Shown here: positions 6,420 to 15,732 of the stretch, piece by piece | Numbering within the stretch: the stretch's first letter is position 1 | Layout: every line of letters begins with the position of its first letter | Source of the DNA: Kosakonia sp. H02 | Lineage (GTDB): Bacteria > Pseudomonadota > Gammaproteobacteria > Enterobacterales > Enterobacteriaceae | Assembly (NCBI GenBank): GCA_030704225.1 | Contig: CP131915.1 | Location: forward strand, 434,001 to 498,000 | Reading direction: 5' to 3' | DNA length: 64,000 nucleotides | Made by a program: the position numbers and the translations under genes | The notes under the pieces: generated by a model | Told to the model about the DNA's origin: nothing | The model's input: the letters and a program-made list of their open reading frames with translations, nothing else | The model's database searches: none

Positions 6420-8492
6420 TTACGGACGGCGGAACAGCGCGATGCTGCGGCCTTCCAGTTCAAAATCCTTCTCTTTAGTGATAACGATCCCGCGTTTAAC
6501 CGCATCGGATGTGGTCAGTTCCAGCACCCAACCGCCTTCACCGAACTGCGGAATGCGGAACGGGACATTGCCTTCGAACGGGTTAAACAGCATCAGCACA
6601 TCGTGCCAGATACCCGGTTCGTCTTGCAGATCTGCCCGCCCGATATACACCCCAAGCGTCGTACCCTCTTCCCACTGTTCCGGCAACTGCTCCCCGCCAC
6701 CGGCGTTGTACCACTTGATCTCCATACCGTCGCGCCAGTTTTCCCGGCGTAGCAGCGGTTGCTCTGCGCGCAGCTTGATAACGTGGCGGGTAAACTCGCG
6801 CAGCGCTTCGCCGTCGCCCTGTAAGGTGTCCCAGTGAACCCAGGAGATCTCACTGTCCTGGCAGTAACCGTTGTTATTACCGGACTGGCTGCGGCCAAAC
6901 TCGTCGCCCGCCAGCAGCATCGGCGTACCGTGGGAGAAAAAGAGCGAGGCGAGGAAGTTGCGTTTTTGCCGCTCGCGCACGGCGTTAATGCCTTCGTCAT
7001 CCGTCGGGCCTTCCGCGCCGTAGTTGTAGGAACGGTTGTCGTTGTGGCCGTCGTTATTGTCTTCGCCGTTGGCCTCGTTATGTTTTTCGTTGTACGACAC
7101 CAGGTCGTTCAGCGTAAAACCGTCATGGGCGGTGATGAAATTCACGCTCGACCAGGGGCGGCGACCGCGCAGGTCGTAGATATCGCCGGAGCCAAGCAAC
7201 CGGGCGGCAAAATCCGTCGACACGTTATCGCCTTTCCAGTATTCGCGCAGCGTATCGCGGTATTTGTCGTTCCACTCCGCCCAACCCGGCGGGAAACCGC
7301 CCACCTGGTAGCCACCAGGGCCAATGTCCCACGGCTCGCCGATCAGTTTCAGCTTCGACAACAGTGGGTCTTGCGTGATGGCATCGAAAAAGCCGCCGCG
7401 CTGGTCAAACCCTTCCGGCTCGCGGCCAAGAATGGTGCCCAGATCGAAGCGAAAACCATCGATATGCATCGATTCTGCCCAGTAACGCAGGGAATCCATG
7501 ACCATCTGCAACACGCGCGGATGCGAAGTATTAACCGTGTTCCCGGTGCCGGTGTCATTAATGTAATAGCGGTGCTGATCGGGCATTGTGCGGTAGTAAG
7601 AGAAGTTATCAATGCCTTTAAACGAGAGCGTCGGGCCAAGTTCGTTGCCTTCCGCCGTGTGGTTATAAACCACATCGAGGATCACTTCGATGCCAGCGTC
7701 ATGGAAGCTGCGCACCATATCGCGAAAACCCTGGATACCTTTCGGGCCGTAATAGCGCGAGGTCGGGGCAAAAAAGCCGAGGGTGTTGTACCCCCAGAAG
7801 TTATGCAGGCCTTTCTCCAGCAGATGCTGGTCGTCCGGGAACCAGTGCACCGGCAGCAATTCAACGGAGGTGATGCCAAGACTCTTGATGTAATCCACCG
7901 TCGCCTTGTGCCCCATGCCTTCAAACGTCCCGCGCAGTTCCTGCGGAATGGCCTGGTTAAGCTGGGTGAAGCCTTTAACGTGGGTTTCATAAATCACCGC
8001 GTTCGGCCAGGCAATATTCGGGCGGTTTTGATCCTGCCAGTCGAACTCGTTGGGATCGACCACCCGGCATTTCGGCGTAAACGGCGCACTGTCGCGTTCG
8101 TCGAAGGTCAGATCTTTATCTTCAGCCAGCAGATCATAAGCAAAGTGCGCTTCATTCCATTCGATATCGCCGACCAGCTCCCGCGCATACGGGTCGACAA
8201 GCAATTTATTGGGGTTAAAGCGATGGCCGTTTTCCGGGTCGAAAGGACCATAAACGCGATAGCCATACAGTGCGCCGGGCTTCAGCCCCGGAACGTAGCC
8301 ATGCCAGATTTCATGGGTGTATTCAGGCAGCTCCAGGCGGGCTATTTCCTGTTGGCCGCTGGGGTCATAAAGACAAAGTTCCACGCGTTCTGCGTGAGCT
8401 GAAAAGAGCGCAAAGTTCACACCCTCACCGTCGTAATTCGCACCGAGTTGCTGGCCGTGCCCCGCCGTGATGTGAAATGGTTTACCAGACAT
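6420..8492 (-). CDS. glgX: Glycogen debranching enzyme GlgX/TreX (isoamylase type)
   Basis: This 690-residue GH13 enzyme hydrolyses alpha-1,6 branches of glycogen-type glucans, releasing linear chains for TreY. An N-terminal CBM48-like domain (about 1-120) precedes the barrel. The barrel shows the GH13 motifs: VILDVVYNHT, GFRFDLGTILG with the nucleophile Asp, LIGEPWD with the acid/base Glu, and FITAHDGFTLNDL with the third catalytic Asp. It is the last gene of the treZ-treY-glgX operon, 56 bases after treY, and has an AGAGGG ribosome site. A separate glgBXCAP cluster would normally hold another glgX, so this copy is probably the TreX-like one; the two names cannot be separated by sequence alone. 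Confidence 0.88.
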   Translation of the reverse strand: MSGKPFHITAGHGQQLGANYDGEGVNFALFSAHAERVELCLYDPSGQQEIARLELPEYTHEIWHGYVPGLKPGALYGYRVYGPFDPENGHRFNPNKLLVDPYARELVGDIEWNEAHFAYDLLAEDKDLTFDERDSAPFTPKCRVVDPNEFDWQDQNRPNIAWPNAVIYETHVKGFTQLNQAIPQELRGTFEGMGHKATVDYIKSLGITSVELLPVHWFPDDQHLLEKGLHNFWGYNTLGFFAPTSRYYGPKGIQGFRDMVRSFHDAGIEVILDVVYNHTAEGNELGPTLSFKGIDNFSYYRTMPDQHRYYINDTGTGNTVNTSHPRVLQMVMDSLRYWAESMHIDGFRFDLGTILGREPEGFDQRGGFFDAITQDPLLSKLKLIGEPWDIGPGGYQVGGFPPGWAEWNDKYRDTLREYWKGDNVSTDFAARLLGSGDIYDLRGRRPWSSVNFITAHDGFTLNDLVSYNEKHNEANGEDNNDGHNDNRSYNYGAEGPTDDEGINAVRERQKRNFLASLFFSHGTPMLLAGDEFGRSQSGNNNGYCQDSEISWVHWDTLQGDGEALREFTRHVIKLRAEQPLLRRENWRDGMEIKWYNAGGGEQLPEQWEEGTTLGVYIGRADLQDEPGIWHDVLMLFNPFEGNVPFRIPQFGEGGWVLELTTSDAVKRGIVITKEKDFELEGRSIALFRRP

Positions 8493-8548
8493 GGGTCCCT
8501 CTTTATCTCTTATAGAGCGTCACCTGACATTTCCTCTACAAAGCGCGG

Positions 8549-11059
8549 TTAAGCGCTTACCAGTACTGCGAAAGTAAAACCCCCGATTGACCGCAGATTC
8601 ACGCGGTCGTTGAGTAGCACATCCTCCCCGCTAAGCATGTCGCGGTAATGGCGATGCGCCAGCCGCTCGGGTAGCGGGATAACCGCCCCGCTCAGGCTAT
8701 CTTCAAGCGCGCCAAACAGCAGGCGCGGTGCAAGCACAATCAGCGCATCGTCATTCTCGATACGCGCAAACGAGATGATATGGTCGGCCTGCTCGCCCTC
8801 TGCATTCAGCGGCAAGTACTCCCCGTGGCGAAACAGGGACGGTTTTTGCTCACGCAAATGCAGCAAGCGGGCGATAAACGACTGTTTAAGTTGCCCGCTA
8901 GACCATCCTTCTTGCAGGCGCGGGTCGGCATGCTCCTGCGCTTCCAGCAAACGTTCCAGTTCCGGGTAATCCGGCTCCAGGCGGTTATCCGGGTCAACGA
9001 GGCTAAAGTTCAGCGCTTCGCTGCCCTGGTAGATATCCGGCACGCCAGGCGCGGCCAGTTTGATCAGCGTCTGCGTCAGGCTGTTGACCAGACCGGCGCG
9101 GATAAACGGCAGTAACGAGGTGGTGAAATCTTGCAAAAACGCCTGATTGTCGGACGACAGCAGATGGCGGGCGTAATCCAGCACCGCTTTTTCATAAGCG
9201 TCATTACTGTCCACCCAGTCGGTGCGCTGTTTCGCTTCTCGCAGCGCTTTTTCAACGAATTCGACAAAACGCTCTTCCAGCGCTTTCAGCCCTTCGGCGT
9301 CATCCGGTTGTAACGTCACCGGCCAGACGCCCGCCAGCGCCTGATAGATCATCCATGCCACCGCTGGACGCGGTGCCGGGCCATCGTCAAGCAGGCTCAC
9401 TTTTGACTGGTTCATCTGTTGCCAGCGCGCCACACACTCGGCCCAGCGCTCCGGCGCTTCCGTCAGGGTGTAGAGCCTGGCGCGGGCATCCTCGCCGCGT
9501 TTGGTGTCGTGCGTTGAGGTGCCGGAAAGCGCATCCGGCTGTTTCTCCAGGCGCGTCTGCATCTCTTCATGAAAATGGTCAAGCGAGAAGTTACGCCGTA
9601 ACGGTTCTGCGCCCACTTCATTCAGCGCCAGATCCATGTTCTGGCGGAAAAAGAGCGTATCTTCCACCGATTTTGCCATCAGCGGCCCGGTCAGTTGCTG
9701 GAAGCGGGTACGAAAACGGGCGGCGTCTTCCCGCGCGCTTTGCGCCACCTCGCCGGTCAGAATGCGGACGATAAAATTCAGCGCCGCCGGATCGGGGGCG
9801 AAACTGCTGGCGGTGACTTTACCGACTACTTTTTGCAGTAGCGCCAGATCCGCAGGCGGCAAGCCCTGCGCCGTGCCGTAGGTGCGATACACCGGGAAAG
9901 CGACTAACAACTCGCGCAGCGCCTGGCGCAGCAAGCCTTCGTCCGGCACCGGGTTTTCACTGGCGGCAATCCCGTTTGCCAGGCGCAGCAGCGTGCTGAA
10001 CTCCCCGGCAAAATTTCTGTCGACCATCAATAACTTTGCCGATCGCAGTTCGGCCTTCATATCGACCGGTTTGCCCACCACGTGGTGATATGCTTCGCGC
10101 AGCCCGTCGAGCTTCTCGTCATTCACCAGCACATCAGAGAGCGCAGCGATAAATTCATAGCCGGTGGTGCCGGAAACCGGCCAGTCGTCCGGCAGATGTT
10201 CGCCTTTACCGAGGATCTTCTCGACGGTGATATAGCAATCGGCTCCCGCTTTCTGGCGTAAGCGCGTTAAGTAACCTTTCGGGTCGGCAAGCCCGTCTAC
10301 GTGATCGACGCGCAGCCCGTCCACCGCGCCGCTGTGAACCAGTTCGAGAATAAGCTGGTGGGTATCGTCAAATACCTGCTCCTCTTCCACCCGCACGCCC
10401 ACCAGGCCGGTTATCTCAAAAAATCGGCGGTAAGAGAGATCGTTTGCCGCATCGCGCCAGCACATTAGCCGCCAGGGCTGCTGCGCATGGAGTTCAACGA
10501 TTTTCGCCGGATCCGTCAGGCTCAGTACTTCCTGTTCACGCCCCTGCCAGCTCTCTTCCACCAGCGGGTAGACGCTCTCGTAATAGACGAAGGCCGGTTT
10601 ACCGGTTTGCGGATCCGGCTTTACCGCCAGCTCGCCCTTTTCCACTACGGCGTCAAAATCGTCGCCGAGGAAAGGCAGCGTCAGGCGGCGCGACCAGTCA
10701 ATATCAAAATGGTGTGCCCAGCGGCTCTTTTCGCCGCGTGCTATCACATCGCGCCACCAGGCATTTTCCAGCGAGGCGGCCATATGGTTGGGCACAATAT
10801 CAAGGATCAGCCCCAGGCCCGCCGTTTTCAGCGCCTGCACCAGCTGGTCAAACCCTTCGCGCCCGCCGAGTGACGGGTCGATTTCATTGGCGTCGGTGAC
10901 GTCATAACCATGCGTCGAGCCGGTGGTGGCGGTAAAAATGGGTGACGCGTAAAGATGGCTGATACCGAGCTTCTTTAAGTAAGGCACCAGCGTGGCGGCA
11001 CGCGCGAAGGTCATGCCGTTACGAAACTGAATACGGTACGTTGCGGTTGGCGTGCTCAC
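8549..11059 (-). CDS. treY: Maltooligosyltrehalose synthase TreY
   Basis: This 836-residue GH13 enzyme converts the reducing-end alpha-1,4 bond of maltooligosaccharides into an alpha,alpha-1,1 bond, making maltooligosyltrehalose. The N-terminus TYRIQFRNGMTF and the motifs SHLYASPIF, LILDIVPNHM and GLRVDHVDGLADP are characteristic of TreY. A long family-specific insertion and a C-terminal region with PGVPDIYQGSE complete the protein; length is normal for the family. The start is a GTG overlapping the treZ stop by four bases (GTGA), so translation is coupled. Together with TreZ it makes free trehalose from glycogen, commonly as an osmoprotectant. Confidence 0.93.
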   Translation of the reverse strand: MSTPTATYRIQFRNGMTFARAATLVPYLKKLGISHLYASPIFTATTGSTHGYDVTDANEIDPSLGGREGFDQLVQALKTAGLGLILDIVPNHMAASLENAWWRDVIARGEKSRWAHHFDIDWSRRLTLPFLGDDFDAVVEKGELAVKPDPQTGKPAFVYYESVYPLVEESWQGREQEVLSLTDPAKIVELHAQQPWRLMCWRDAANDLSYRRFFEITGLVGVRVEEEQVFDDTHQLILELVHSGAVDGLRVDHVDGLADPKGYLTRLRQKAGADCYITVEKILGKGEHLPDDWPVSGTTGYEFIAALSDVLVNDEKLDGLREAYHHVVGKPVDMKAELRSAKLLMVDRNFAGEFSTLLRLANGIAASENPVPDEGLLRQALRELLVAFPVYRTYGTAQGLPPADLALLQKVVGKVTASSFAPDPAALNFIVRILTGEVAQSAREDAARFRTRFQQLTGPLMAKSVEDTLFFRQNMDLALNEVGAEPLRRNFSLDHFHEEMQTRLEKQPDALSGTSTHDTKRGEDARARLYTLTEAPERWAECVARWQQMNQSKVSLLDDGPAPRPAVAWMIYQALAGVWPVTLQPDDAEGLKALEERFVEFVEKALREAKQRTDWVDSNDAYEKAVLDYARHLLSSDNQAFLQDFTTSLLPFIRAGLVNSLTQTLIKLAAPGVPDIYQGSEALNFSLVDPDNRLEPDYPELERLLEAQEHADPRLQEGWSSGQLKQSFIARLLHLREQKPSLFRHGEYLPLNAEGEQADHIISFARIENDDALIVLAPRLLFGALEDSLSGAVIPLPERLAHRHYRDMLSGEDVLLNDRVNLRSIGGFTFAVLVSA

Positions 11060-12843
11060 GGTGCTTCTCCCTGAGCCAGACGAACAACAATGGCGTTTGG
11101 CGCCACATCGGCACTCTCCTGCGGCCAGGCAAATATCGTTTTACCGGGCAGATCCGGCAGCGGCTGGCGGGTGTCGCTGATATTCAGCGCCATCGACAGC
11201 GTGCCCTGCGGGAATATCCAGCGAACGGCGATAAAACCGGGCGCGGTGTTAACTATCTCACCGCTGTGCCGTCTGGCATCGGCCAGCAGCGGCACCACAT
11301 GTTGCTGGCGCAGCGCCAGCAACTGGCGGCTAAATTCCAGCCAGCGCTGACCTTCAACGCTGTGCGGCCGGGTCCAGTCCAGTTGTGAACGGGTAAAGGT
11401 TTCCGGGTCGTTCGGATCGGGAACATCTTCCCCTTCATGTCCGGCGTGGCCTGCAAACTCGCGGGTGCGCCCTTCGCGCACCGCTTTTGCCAGATCGCCA
11501 TGAAAATCGGTGAAGAACAGGAACGGATTGGTTTCGCCATACTCTTCGCCCATAAACAGCAGCGGAATATGCGGTGACAGCAGCAGCGTGGCGAGCAGCA
11601 CGCGGGTGCGATCAACGCCAGCCAGTTCGATTAAACGTTCGCCCTGGGCGCGGTTGCCCACCTGATCGTGGTTCTGGATAAAATCAACAAACGCGGCCGG
11701 CGGCTGTTGCGTGCTATCCACCCCGCGCGGCTCGCCTGAGTGCGCGGAAACGTCGCCCTGGTAGGCAAACCCTTCCGCCAGCACGCGCGCGACCCATTTT
11801 TCCGGGGCAGCGGCAAAATCCTGGTAATAGGCGTGGTTTTCACCGGTGGCGAAGACATGTACCGCGTTGTGGAAATCATCATTCCACTCACCGGTAAACA
11901 GCGTGGCCGCGCCGTTTTCATCGCGCGGATGCAGCGAAATGATATTGCGGCTATCTTCCGTGGTCAGATGAATGGGACGGTCGGTGATTTCTGCGCGGAT
12001 GCGCTGTGCGATTTCAACAAGGATATGGGTGTCGGAGGTGTCTTCAATCTGGTCGATGGCATCGAAACGCAGGCCATCAAGGTTGAACTCATTTAGCCAG
12101 TACAGCGGCGCTTCGGCGATATAACGCCGCGCCGCATCAACATCGTAAGCAATACCCGCACCCCACGGTGTTTGCCGCTCTTTATGGAAAAAGTCCGGCG
12201 ACAGCAGCGGCAGGTAGTTGCCTTCCGGGCCAAAGTGATTAAGCACAATATCCAGCACCACGGACAACCCGAAGCCGTGCGCGGCGTCGACAAAGGCTTT
12301 GAAATCCTCCGGCGTACCGTAAGCGGAATGCGGCGCATAGAGCAGCACGCCGTCATAGCCCCAGCCGCGGGTGCCGCCAAATTGTGAAACCGGCATCACT
12401 TCAATCATCGTGACGCCCAGTTCAGCGAGATATGGCAGTTTTTCTATCGCTGCCTGGAAGGTGCCGTGCGGCGTGAAAGTACCGATATGCAGTTCATACA
12501 CCACCGCCTCTTCCCAGCGGCGACCTTGCCAGCCGGTGTTCTGCCAGACATAACGCCTGGGATCGATAACCAGCGACGGGCCGTTCACATCGTCCCGTTG
12601 TCCCCGCGAGGCGGGATCCGGGATAGCCATGCCATCGGCCAGCACAAAGTTGTATTCCGTTCCCGGTTGCACACCGGAAACTGTTAATTCAAACCAGCCA
12701 TCCCCGGTGCTGTCCATTGGCCTGTCCTGGCCGGCAAGGCGCAGCGCGACACGCTGCTGGCCTGTTGCCCACAAACGGAAGCGAACCGTGCCATCGGCAA
12801 TGAACTCTGCACCCCATGTCTTAGAAAACATTTTCGACGCCAT
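11056..12843 (-). CDS. treZ: Maltooligosyltrehalose trehalohydrolase TreZ
   Basis: This 595-residue GH13 enzyme cleaves trehalose from maltooligosyltrehalose. It has an N-terminal beta domain (about 1-95) with VRFRLWATGQQRVALRL. The catalytic barrel contains YELHIGTFTPHGTF, WGYDGVLLYAPHSAYG, VVLDIVLNHFGPEGNY, GLRFDAIDQI (nucleophile Asp), TTEDSRN (acid/base Glu region) and DFIQNHDQVGNR. The ATG at 12843 has a GGAGAGG site and is preferred over an upstream in-frame start at 12876. It is the first gene of the operon, with about 100 bases to the beta-lactamase stop that must hold the promoter. Confidence 0.93.
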   Translation of the reverse strand: MASKMFSKTWGAEFIADGTVRFRLWATGQQRVALRLAGQDRPMDSTGDGWFELTVSGVQPGTEYNFVLADGMAIPDPASRGQRDDVNGPSLVIDPRRYVWQNTGWQGRRWEEAVVYELHIGTFTPHGTFQAAIEKLPYLAELGVTMIEVMPVSQFGGTRGWGYDGVLLYAPHSAYGTPEDFKAFVDAAHGFGLSVVLDIVLNHFGPEGNYLPLLSPDFFHKERQTPWGAGIAYDVDAARRYIAEAPLYWLNEFNLDGLRFDAIDQIEDTSDTHILVEIAQRIRAEITDRPIHLTTEDSRNIISLHPRDENGAATLFTGEWNDDFHNAVHVFATGENHAYYQDFAAAPEKWVARVLAEGFAYQGDVSAHSGEPRGVDSTQQPPAAFVDFIQNHDQVGNRAQGERLIELAGVDRTRVLLATLLLSPHIPLLFMGEEYGETNPFLFFTDFHGDLAKAVREGRTREFAGHAGHEGEDVPDPNDPETFTRSQLDWTRPHSVEGQRWLEFSRQLLALRQQHVVPLLADARRHSGEIVNTAPGFIAVRWIFPQGTLSMALNISDTRQPLPDLPGKTIFAWPQESADVAPNAIVVRLAQGEAP

Positions 12844-12939
12844 GCAATTACCTCTCCACGATGCCACGAAGAACAATCATAGACGATAATTTGCCAGTCG
12901 ATGGGGGGCTCAGCGACGATGTATCCTGTAGTCAATCCC

Positions 12940-13812
12940 TTAATGGGTCGCTTCAAATATCGTTTTCCCCAGCCGGGCAATGGCATCGTTACTTTGCGAA
13001 AGGGTCGCCTGGGTTTGCGTAATATAAATTGAGACGATCAGTGGTTTGCCCTTTTTCGGCCAGACTACGCTGATAATCGAACGCGAGCCGTTTGCCCCCG
13101 CCCCGGTTTTATCGCCAATCGACCAACCGGCGGGCAACACTGAGCGTAGTAGCGCATCCGCCACTTTATCTTCCCGCAACCACTGCGCCAGTTGCGTTCG
13201 GGATTGCGGCGTTAACACATCACCGAGGACGAGTTTTTGCAGCGTCTGGCTGACGGCGACCGGCGTGGTGGTATCGCGTTTATCACCGGGAATGGCGCTG
13301 TTCAGTTCGGGTTCATTTCTGTCGATTCGCGTGACACTGTCACCTGATTCAGCCAAAAAACGCGTTACCGCCGCCGGGCCGCCCAGTTTACGGGCAACCA
13401 GGTTGGCGGCGCTGTTATCGCTGTGGCTGACCGCCGCGCTGCATAACTGTTGCCAGCTCATGCTTTTTGGCGCAACAAACTGGCTGGTTACTGGCGAGTA
13501 CTCCACCAGTGCTGCTTTGCTAAATTGCGTGGTGTCGCTTAAGGCCAACTCGCCTTTATCGACTTTGCTCAACAGTGCGCCGCAGAGCAGCGCTTTGTGG
13601 GTGCTGTTGAGGGGGAAACGCTCATTTCCCCGGTAGCTCACGGTGTTGCCCGTCGCGGTGTCGATGACCGCAATGCCAATGCGCGCGTTCAGTTTTGCTT
13701 CCTGTAACCGGGCGATGGCCGTCAGGCTGGCACTATCAATGGTGGCGGCGCTGGCGACAAACGCGCCGCACAGCAGCAGAGAACAGAGTGATTTAGCGGG
13801 GAAAAGCATCAT
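12940..13812 (-). CDS. Class A serine beta-lactamase
   Basis: This 290-residue secreted enzyme hydrolyses beta-lactams in the periplasm. A signal peptide ends near residue 22 (FVASA|A). All class A elements are intact: Ser70-THK-Lys73, SDN at 131-133, the omega-loop Glu167 in EPELN, and KTG at 235-237, plus paired cysteines 77 and 124. The motif set and phrases such as LLRSVLPAGW and IVSIYITQTQA resemble the carbenicillin-hydrolysing CARB/SCO branch rather than TEM/SHV or CTX-M; this is from memory, not an alignment. No ampR-like gene is adjacent. A second ATG one codon on is equally possible. No mobile element flanks it, so it looks resident on the chromosome. Confidence 0.92.
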   Translation of the reverse strand: MMLFPAKSLCSLLLCGAFVASAATIDSASLTAIARLQEAKLNARIGIAVIDTATGNTVSYRGNERFPLNSTHKALLCGALLSKVDKGELALSDTTQFSKAALVEYSPVTSQFVAPKSMSWQQLCSAAVSHSDNSAANLVARKLGGPAAVTRFLAESGDSVTRIDRNEPELNSAIPGDKRDTTTPVAVSQTLQKLVLGDVLTPQSRTQLAQWLREDKVADALLRSVLPAGWSIGDKTGAGANGSRSIISVVWPKKGKPLIVSIYITQTQATLSQSNDAIARLGKTIFEATH

Positions 13813-13861
13813 TTAATCCTTTGTCATAGCGTTCCAGACGCAAGCCCGCATTCTAACGCTT

Positions 13862-14686
13862 TTACGATGCATCCGCCGACCAGGCAATTTCACGCTGGCG
13901 TTCAATTTCTGCCAGCCGCCCGGAAAGCGTGGCCACCAGGTGCTCCCAGGCAATGCTGCCGAGCGGCACGCGAAATGGCGGATTTGGTGCTTCTGCCACG
14001 GTAATCATTGCTGCCACCGTGCGCGCGGCGTCGCCTCTGATATCAAAGCTGCCGTTGGCGATCCCCCGACGCACTTCACCCGCAGGGGTTTGGTCATACA
14101 CCGCCAGCGGCTTTGCATGATCCAGGCCTGCGCCAAAGCCCGTTTGTGTCGGGCCGGGTTCGGCAATCACCACATCAATGCCGAAGGGTTTGACCTCCTG
14201 CGCCACCGCTTCAAGAAAACCTTCAATCCCCCATTTACTGGCGTGATAAAGACTGAAATTCGGGTACGCGACCTGCCCGCCTTCGGACGACACCTGCACG
14301 ATGCGCCCGCCGCCTTGCTTACGCAGCCACGGCAGCACCGCGCGTACCAGTTGAATCGACCCGGTGAGGTTGGTGGCGAGTTGCCGCTCGATTTGTGCAT
14401 CGGTCAGCTCTTCCGCCGCGCCAAACAGGCCGTATCCGGCGTTACTCACGATGTAATCAATCGTGCCGCAGGCGGTAAACGCGTTTTCTACTTCCCGGCG
14501 CATGGCGTCGGTATCGGTCATATCGAAACCGTGAATGCGCAGCCGATCGCCATACTGTTCCTGCAATGCTTGCAAAGGATCAGGGCGGCGAACCGCGGCG
14601 GCAACCCGATCGCCACGCGCCAGCAGTTGTTGGGTCATTTCTAGTCCGAGCCCGGATGAGGCTCCGGTAATCAGCCATGTTTTCAT
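13862..14686 (-). CDS. SDR-family NAD(P)-dependent oxidoreductase
   Basis: This protein of about 274 residues is a classical short-chain dehydrogenase/reductase. It shows the cofactor motif TGASSGLG near the N-terminus, NAGYG after the fourth strand, a catalytic Ser in VSSEGG and the active-site YHASK. The substrate is not evident. It is divergent from a LysR gene 98 bases away, with a palindrome between them, so it is the likely target of that regulator. The second of two consecutive ATGs is chosen because it is better spaced from GGAGAG; the alternative start is 14689. Confidence 0.88.
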   Translation of the reverse strand: MKTWLITGASSGLGLEMTQQLLARGDRVAAAVRRPDPLQALQEQYGDRLRIHGFDMTDTDAMRREVENAFTACGTIDYIVSNAGYGLFGAAEELTDAQIERQLATNLTGSIQLVRAVLPWLRKQGGGRIVQVSSEGGQVAYPNFSLYHASKWGIEGFLEAVAQEVKPFGIDVVIAEPGPTQTGFGAGLDHAKPLAVYDQTPAGEVRRGIANGSFDIRGDAARTVAAMITVAEAPNPPFRVPLGSIAWEHLVATLSGRLAEIERQREIAWSADAS

Positions 14687-14747
14687 CATTTCTCTCCGTT
14701 AACAGGTGAGCGACTAGCGTAAGCCGATGCCGCTGCTATGATAAGCC

Positions 14748-14771
14748 TCACCAATCGGCATGAAGTGGTGA
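14748..14771. promoter_or_regulatory. Candidate LysR-type operator between the SDR and lysR genes
   Basis: TCACCA and TGGTGA form perfect inverted arms separated by 12 bases, ending 13 bases before the LysR start codon. Its position in a divergent promoter region fits a LysR-type regulator controlling itself and the SDR gene. Binding is inferred. Confidence 0.5.
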
Positions 14772-14784
14772 AGAAAATTCAACA

Positions 14785-15732
14785 ATGAAAAATGTCAGCC
14801 TTGCGGATTTAAAAGCCTTTTTACAGGTCGCGCAGCAGCGCAGTTTCCAGCGTGCCGCCAATGAACTGGGCGTGTCGCGATCGTCCCTGAGCCACGCCAT
14901 GCGCTCGCTGGAAAGCCAGCTTGGCGTGCGCTTATTGCACCGCACTACGCGCAGCGTTTCGCTCACTGAAGAAGGCGCTACCCTGCTGCAACGCATCGAT
15001 CCGCTGCTCACCTCGCTGGACGACGCGCTGGATGCCACCCGTTTTCGCCCGCAGGAGCTACACGGCACGCTGCGCATTAATGCCAATGAAGGCGGTGCGC
15101 GCTGGCTGTTACAGCATGTGGTGCAGGATTTTCTGCATGCGCACCCGCAGGTCATGCTGGACCTGGTCACGGAAGGTCGGCTGGTGGATATCGTCGCTGA
15201 AGGGTTTGACGCCGGCGTACGTCTGGCGGAAGCGGTGCCGCGCGATATGATTGCCGTGCCGTTTGGCGGCCCAATCCGGTTTATTGCTATCGCCTCGCCG
15301 CGCTATCTGCAAACGGCGGGCGTGCCGCAGCAGCCGCAGGATCTGCAACATCACCGCTGCATTGCGCAGCGTCTGCCGAGCGGAAAACGCTACCGCTGGG
15401 AGTTTATGCAAAACGATAAGCCGCTGACGCTGCATGTGCCCGGCACCCTCTGTCTGGATAACAGCGCGTTGATGGTCGATGCGGTGATTGAAGGCCTGGG
15501 CATTGCTTTTGTGCCGGAGCCCTTCGCCCGCCGCGCCATTGATGAAGGCCTGGCGGTTGAAGTGCTGGAAAACTTTAGCCCACCGATTGACGGGCTCTGT
15601 TTGTACTACTCCAGCCACCGGCAAGTTCCGGCGATACTGAAAGCGTTTATTGCGGCGATCCGGTCAGTGCATGAGCGGCGCAAAGTGCAGCCAGAACAAC
15701 AGGCCGACAGCGGCTGTTGTGGCAAACAGTAA
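14785..15732 (+). CDS. LysR-family transcriptional regulator
   Basis: This 315-residue regulator has an N-terminal winged helix-turn-helix (about residues 1-60: FQRAANELGVSRSSLSHAMRSLESQLGVRLLHRTTRSV) and a periplasmic-binding-fold effector domain (about 90-295). It resembles the CrgA/DsdC-like LysR members that often sit next to reductases; the effector is unknown. The last 20 or so residues, including a CCGKQ end, are atypical. They are encoded by DNA that is antisense to the end of the coiled-coil gene at 15664-16536, which suggests the original 3' end was replaced when the neighbouring operon arrived. Confidence 0.88.
   Translation: MKNVSLADLKAFLQVAQQRSFQRAANELGVSRSSLSHAMRSLESQLGVRLLHRTTRSVSLTEEGATLLQRIDPLLTSLDDALDATRFRPQELHGTLRINANEGGARWLLQHVVQDFLHAHPQVMLDLVTEGRLVDIVAEGFDAGVRLAEAVPRDMIAVPFGGPIRFIAIASPRYLQTAGVPQQPQDLQHHRCIAQRLPSGKRYRWEFMQNDKPLTLHVPGTLCLDNSALMVDAVIEGLGIAFVPEPFARRAIDEGLAVEVLENFSPPIDGLCLYYSSHRQVPAILKAFIAAIRSVHERRKVQPEQQADSGCCGKQ

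Noticed and set aside
6834..8402. 522-codon open frame on the plus strand opposite glgX
   Set aside because: It lies fully antisense to a clear GH13 enzyme with all catalytic motifs, and its own translation has no recognisable domain. Long shadow frames are expected from the GC-rich codon use of glgX.
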